In this document: positions 5,939-10,131 of the stretch, one piece after another | Layout: each line of letters starts with the position of its first letter | Numbering within the stretch: the stretch's first letter is position 1 | Assembly: GCA_003021325.1 (NCBI GenBank) | Contig: PXQM01000015.1 | Location: forward strand, 1-10,131 | Source: Halobacteriales archaeon QH_10_70_21 | GTDB lineage: Archaea > Halobacteriota > Halobacteria > Halobacteriales > Haloarculaceae | DNA: 10,131 nucleotides | Reading direction: 5' to 3' | Position numbers and translations under genes: made by a program | The notes under the pieces: generated by a model | Told to the model about the DNA's origin: nothing | The model's input: the letters and a program-made list of their open reading frames with translations, nothing else | Database searches by the model: none

Positions 5939-7081
5939 TCACGGAGCGTCGACGCCGGAGGCCGCCGAGAGCACGCCGAGGTAGTCGAGGAGGAGCCGCG
6001 GCGTCAGGAACTGCTCGCGAACGGTCTCGCGGCCCGCCTCGCCGAAGCGTCGACGCAGCGAGTCCGACTCGAGCAGTTCGGCGACGCTGTCGGCGGCGGC
6101 CTCGACGTCCTCGGGCTCGTTGAGGAACCCGTTGACCCCGTCCTCGACCTGCAGCGGGATGCCACCCGCGGTCGTCCCGACGACCGGCGTCCGCTTCCAG
6201 AGCGCCTCGGAGACGGTCAGGGCGAACCCCTCGCGCAGCGACTTCTGGAGGACGACGTCGGCGCCCCGCTGGAGCGCGTTGATGCCCGCATCCGGGAGGT
6301 TCGTCAGGAGGTGGACGTCGGGGTCGTCGCCCGTGGCGGCCTCGACCTCCTCGTAGACCGCCCGTCCCTCCGGGTCATCGTCCGGCATCGCGCCGACGGC
6401 GTCGAAGGGGTACCGCTCGAGGTCGGCGGCCTCGGCGGCCTCGCCCGACAGCTCCCCGAGCGGCCGGTTCTTCTCGGTCAGCGGGTTGATAGCAGGGTGA
6501 ATCGTCTCCTTTTCGATGCTCGTTATCGCCGCGCCGTATTCAGGGAGCGTGAAGATGCCCCGGTCGACCGGACCGAGGTACGACCGCACGAACCCGATGA
6601 ACGGCGGCTCCGCGTCCGTGAGGTCGATGTGACAGCGCCACACCAGCGCGGTCTCCGGGAACCGCTCGGCCAGCGTCGGGGCCATCCCGAGCGTCTGTGG
6701 GTCGTGCAGCACCACCACGTCGTAGTCGCCCGCGAGCGCCTCCGCGTTCTCGACGGTGACCGATCGGTAGGTCTCACGCATTTCGTCGGTCAGTTCGTCC
6801 GCCTCCCCCTGGAGTCCGTTGTGGACGGTCTTCGTCACCTCGAAGAACGCGTCGGGGGCGTCCATAACCAGCCAGTCGGTGTCGACGCCGACGTCGTTCG
6901 ACAGCGGCACCAGCGAGCCGAGTATCTCCGCGACGCCGCCGCCGCTGGCCGTCGAGTTGACGTGGGCGACCCGGATGTCCTCGAGGGCCGCCGCCGTCTC
7001 CGTTATCCGCCGACGCTGCTCGCCATCGATGTACGGGTCGTAGGCCGCCAGCCCCCGACCGGTCGTCTCCTCGTGGTGCAT
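5939..7081 (-). CDS. treT: TreT-like trehalose synthase (GT4 glycosyltransferase), internally shortened
   Basis: TreT makes trehalose from a nucleotide-diphosphate glucose and glucose; trehalose serves as an osmolyte in some haloarchaea. The start is set at the ATG complement at 7079-7081 (MHHEETTGRGLAAY), giving 380 residues; an upstream extension to 7189 looks non-coding. Landmarks: VAHVNSTASGGGVAEIL (about 38-54), DAFFEVTKTVHNGLQG, VVVLHDPQTLGMAP, WRCHIDLT, FTLPEYG, IHPAINPLTEKN, DVVLQKSLREGFALTVSEALWK with the EGFALTVSE E-x7-E acceptor/donor motif, and GGIPLQVEDGVNGFL. Between LERYPFD (to residue 227) and AVGAMPDDDPEG, relatives such as Pyrococcus TreT carry about 40 more residues, including QVSRFDPWK at the start of the C-terminal Rossmann domain. 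Their loss is in frame but should remove donor-binding residues, so activity is doubtful. A short loop after HLLTNL also looks trimmed. Confidence 0.8.
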   Translation of the reverse strand: MHHEETTGRGLAAYDPYIDGEQRRRITETAAALEDIRVAHVNSTASGGGVAEILGSLVPLSNDVGVDTDWLVMDAPDAFFEVTKTVHNGLQGEADELTDEMRETYRSVTVENAEALAGDYDVVVLHDPQTLGMAPTLAERFPETALVWRCHIDLTDAEPPFIGFVRSYLGPVDRGIFTLPEYGAAITSIEKETIHPAINPLTEKNRPLGELSGEAAEAADLERYPFDAVGAMPDDDPEGRAVYEEVEAATGDDPDVHLLTNLPDAGINALQRGADVVLQKSLREGFALTVSEALWKRTPVVGTTAGGIPLQVEDGVNGFLNEPEDVEAAADSVAELLESDSLRRRFGEAGRETVREQFLTPRLLLDYLGVLSAASGVDAP

Positions 7082-7236
7082 GGTGCCCTCGTGGCGACGT
7101 ACGGCAGCATGACCCATTACCGTTGGGTGAGCCGGCCGGGGTACCACGGTGGCGGCGCGCAAGCGACGCGTCCACGAGCAGAAGCCCACGGCGGACCGTC
7201 GACGGGATCTCCGCTCGGCTCACCGGGCCTTTGCGA

Positions 7237-7260
7237 CGACGGCACCGACCACTGCCGTCG
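7237..7260. terminator. inverted repeat downstream of cysS, possible terminator
   Basis: CGACGGCA (7237-7244) and TGCCGTCG (7253-7260) are perfect eight-base arms around an eight-base loop, 15 bases beyond the cysS stop. No T-run follows on the minus strand, so it could be a 3'-end hairpin that stabilises the cysS mRNA rather than a terminator. Confidence 0.35.
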
Positions 7261-7274
7261 CTGCGGACCGGGTC

Positions 7275-8768
<1,494 letters not shown>

Positions 8769-8792
8769 TACCGGAGGGTCGCTCCCGCCGGG

Positions 8793-8800
8793 TTTCAAAG
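8793..8800 (-). promoter_or_regulatory. TATA-like box for cysS
   Basis: The minus strand reads CTTTGAAA, 25 bases before the cysS ATG, in a GC-rich gap. This predicts a leaderless cysS transcript and supports the start at 8768. Confidence 0.5.
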
Positions 8801-8835
8801 CGTCGCTTGGGGGAAGTCGGTCGAGCGCCCCGCGT

Positions 8836-9183
8836 TCAGAGCGCCGACTCGAGGGCGCGGACTGCGTCGGCGCCGTCGCGTCGGCCGACCACGACCGCGA
8901 GCGTGCCGTCGACGGCGGCGGCGGCCTCGACCGCGACGCCGGCGGTGTGGAGCCGGCCCAGCGCGTCGACGAGCGCCGGCATCGAGACGCTGGCCCGTCG
9001 GTCCGGCGGGTCGTGGTCGTCGAGTTCGTCGGCGTAGCGGCGCAGCGCCGCCGCGACGGCCTCTTCGTCGCCGACGTCGAGGAAGCGGGCGGCGGCTGTG
9101 TAGTTGAGGACGCCGGCCCTGAGCGCGGTCTCGAGGAACGGGTGGTCGCGGACGGCCTCGCGAGCGTCGGCAGCGACGGTCAT
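8836..9183 (-). CDS. small haloarchaeal protein of unknown function (DUF7523-like), probably shortened
   Basis: This is 115 residues from the ATG complement at 9181-9183; an upstream in-frame start (9210) would add a basic tail unlike the family. The N-terminal half AREAVRDHPFLETALRAG, VLNYTAAARFLDVGDEEAV and AAALRRYADEL looks like a small helical DNA-binding-like fold (about 5-56). The C-terminal half ALGRLHTAGVAVEAAAAVDG, TLAVVVGRRDGADAVRALESAL resembles an ACT-like strand-helix unit. I recall haloarchaeal relatives, possibly DUF7523, of about 160-170 residues with a middle beta-rich segment after the VSM motif. Here M68 is followed at once by PALVDALGRL, so about 45-55 residues seem to be missing, in frame. 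The family number and the size of the gap are from memory. It lies 67 bases upstream of cysS on the same strand and divergent from the VOC gene; a regulatory role is possible but unproven. Confidence 0.65.
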   Translation of the reverse strand: MTVAADAREAVRDHPFLETALRAGVLNYTAAARFLDVGDEEAVAAALRRYADELDDHDPPDRRASVSMPALVDALGRLHTAGVAVEAAAAVDGTLAVVVGRRDGADAVRALESAL

Positions 9184-9232
9184 GGACGGACCGTCTCGCC
9201 GGCGGCCCAAGCCGGTGTCGGTTCCGGAGGTG

Positions 9233-9239
9233 GCTTTTT
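9233..9239 (+). promoter_or_regulatory. TATA-like box for the VOC gene
   Basis: GCTTTTT is the only AT-rich run in the 80-base divergent intergenic region and lies 24 bases before the ATG at 9264, consistent with a leaderless transcript. No clear box is seen for the divergent minus-strand gene. Confidence 0.45.
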
Positions 9240-9263
9240 GTCCGCGCCGGCCGACCCGCCGGC

Positions 9264-9608
9264 ATGGACGGCATCGTCTTCTTCCGGACGGAGCGCCTGG
9301 ACGCGGTCGTCGAGTTCTACGTCAAGCGGGTCGGCGCCGAGGTGTGGCTCGAACAGCCAGACTGTACCATCCTCGAGACCGGCGGCTTCCGGTTCGGGTT
9401 CTGTGAGCGCGAGCGCCCGGAGACGGACGGCATCCTCACGTTCGTCGTCGACTCCCGGGCGGCCGTCGACGCGATGTACGAGCCGCTGGCGTCCGTCGCG
9501 GACGAGGAACCGCGCTACAACGAGCGCTACGAGATATACCAGTTCTTCGCGTCCGACCCCGAGGGCCGGACCGTCGAGGTCCAGTGCTTCGAGCACGGGA
9601 CCGGGTGA
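9264..9608 (+). CDS. VOC (glyoxalase/bleomycin-resistance fold) family protein
   Basis: This is 114 residues, one full VOC domain. The paired beta-alpha-beta-beta-beta modules are visible: IVFFRTERLDAVVEFYVKRV GAEVWLE and CTILETGGFRFGFCE in the first half, ILTFVVDSRAAVDAMYEPLA and IYQFFASDPEGRTVEVQCFE in the second. The closing D-PEG-x-x-VE-x-Q motif, with its Glu, is typical of the metal-site strand. The usual first-strand ligand is not clearly a His (VFFRT), so metal binding or glyoxalase activity cannot be claimed. Such proteins may be lyases, isomerases, dioxygenases or binding proteins; the substrate is unknown. Length is normal. It is divergent from the small gene on its left and ends one base before the stop of the convergent gene on its right. 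Confidence 0.85.
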   Translation: MDGIVFFRTERLDAVVEFYVKRVGAEVWLEQPDCTILETGGFRFGFCERERPETDGILTFVVDSRAAVDAMYEPLASVADEEPRYNERYEIYQFFASDPEGRTVEVQCFEHGTG

Positions 9609-9609
9609 T

Positions 9610-10131
9610 CTACCGAGCGGACGCGAGCACGTCGTCGAAGCGCCGCTTGCTCGTCCGCACGTAGTCGAAGCGGTCCACGAACCGGAGGGTCTCGTGGGTG
9701 CAGGTGCCGCGCCGGTCGGTCTCGGCCATCGCCGCCGTCAGTTCGGCGAAGTCGATGCGTCCGAGGCCGACCGGGAGGTGCTCGTCGCCATCGTCTCTGC
9801 GGGTGTCGTTGAGGTGGACGTGCGCGATGCGGTCGCCGTGCGCCTGGAGGAAGTCGGCCTGCTCGGACCCGTCCATCCCGGAGCCGTACGCGTGGCCGGT
9901 GTCGAGACACATCGACGCGTCCGTCCCCGTCAGAAGCGACGGGACGTCCGTCACGTCGATGGCGTCGCCCTCGGGGTTCTCGGCGCAGGCGGTGACCCCA
10001 CGTTCGGCGGCGTACTCGTGGAGCCGCTGGACGGACGCGCGGACGGCGTCGACGACCAGCTCGTCGTCCCAGTGGAAGGGCCGTCCGAACGACCGCGCGT
10101 GGAGGACGGCTCTTTCGGCGCCGACCCCGGC
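9610..10131 (-). CDS. sugar phosphate isomerase/epimerase family protein (xylose-isomerase-like TIM barrel), 5'-partial
   Basis: The frame is open from the right window edge, giving the last 173 residues; the N terminus lies outside. A GTG at 9952-9954 could be read as a start, but the frame and the homology clearly continue upstream. The barrel's metal-site strands are visible in order: TACAENPEG (Glu), SMCLDTGHAYGSG (Asp and His), IAHVHLNDTRRDDGDEHLPVG (His and Asp) and TCTHETLRF (Glu). LGRIDFAELTAAM is the usual helix before the last strand. This set is typical of divalent-metal TIM barrels of the AP endonuclease family 2 group, which includes sugar isomerases, epimerases and endonuclease IV. 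The absence of endonuclease IV signatures in view favours a sugar enzyme. Substrate is unknown. It converges on the VOC gene with one base between the stops. Confidence 0.85.
   Translation of the reverse strand, partial: AGVGAERAVLHARSFGRPFHWDDELVVDAVRASVQRLHEYAAERGVTACAENPEGDAIDVTDVPSLLTGTDASMCLDTGHAYGSGMDGSEQADFLQAHGDRIAHVHLNDTRRDDGDEHLPVGLGRIDFAELTAAMAETDRRGTCTHETLRFVDRFDYVRTSKRRFDDVLASAR

Overview
The window is very GC-rich. Its proteins are strongly acidic, and several genes start within a few bases of the expected transcription start, downstream of TTAAGTA- or TATAAG-like boxes. With the archaeal-type L1-L10-L12 ribosomal gene order, this points to a haloarchaeon (class Halobacteria); the genus cannot be named. 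The first ~450 bases do not fit. They are less GC-rich (about 63% over bases 1-180, against about 80% over bases 481-660, by hand count), use codons such as TTA and AGT, and encode a proteobacterial-type ResB segment. This part looks foreign or wrongly joined.

Layout: (1) 1-452, ResB fragment open from the window edge, running in frame into (2) 453-1004, a haloarchaeal protein of unknown function. (3) 1028-3195, the L1-L10-L12 operon: TATA box, structured leader resembling the L1 site of 23S rRNA, rpl1, rpl10 (4-base overlap) and rpl12 (6-base gap). rpl1 carries a 13-codon tandem duplication. (4) 3292-4370, a TctA-like (COG1784) membrane protein gene broken by an internal deletion and frame change. 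(5) 4483-5127, minus strand, a secreted haloarchaeal lipoprotein (DUF6517-like). (6) 5128-5938, a degraded region with a metallophosphoesterase relic carrying two frameshifts and a probable IS200/IS605-type right end. (7) Minus strand: a TreT-like trehalose synthase lacking about 40 residues (5939-7081), cysteinyl-tRNA synthetase (7275-8768) and a small haloarchaeal protein that also looks shortened (8836-9183). (8) 9264-9608, plus strand, a small VOC/glyoxalase-fold protein. (9) 9610 to the right edge, minus strand, a partial sugar-phosphate-isomerase-type TIM barrel.

Working relations: the three ribosomal genes form one transcription unit, probably under feedback control by L1 on its own leader; L10 and L12 together build the ribosomal stalk. 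The remaining genes are singly promoted housekeeping or accessory genes with no evident shared pathway. I see no defence system, CRISPR array or new multi-gene system. The notable theme is damage: several non-essential genes show internal losses or decay, rpl1 shows a gain, and rpl10, rpl12 and cysS look intact. Whether this is real genome decay or faulty assembly cannot be settled from the sequence alone.
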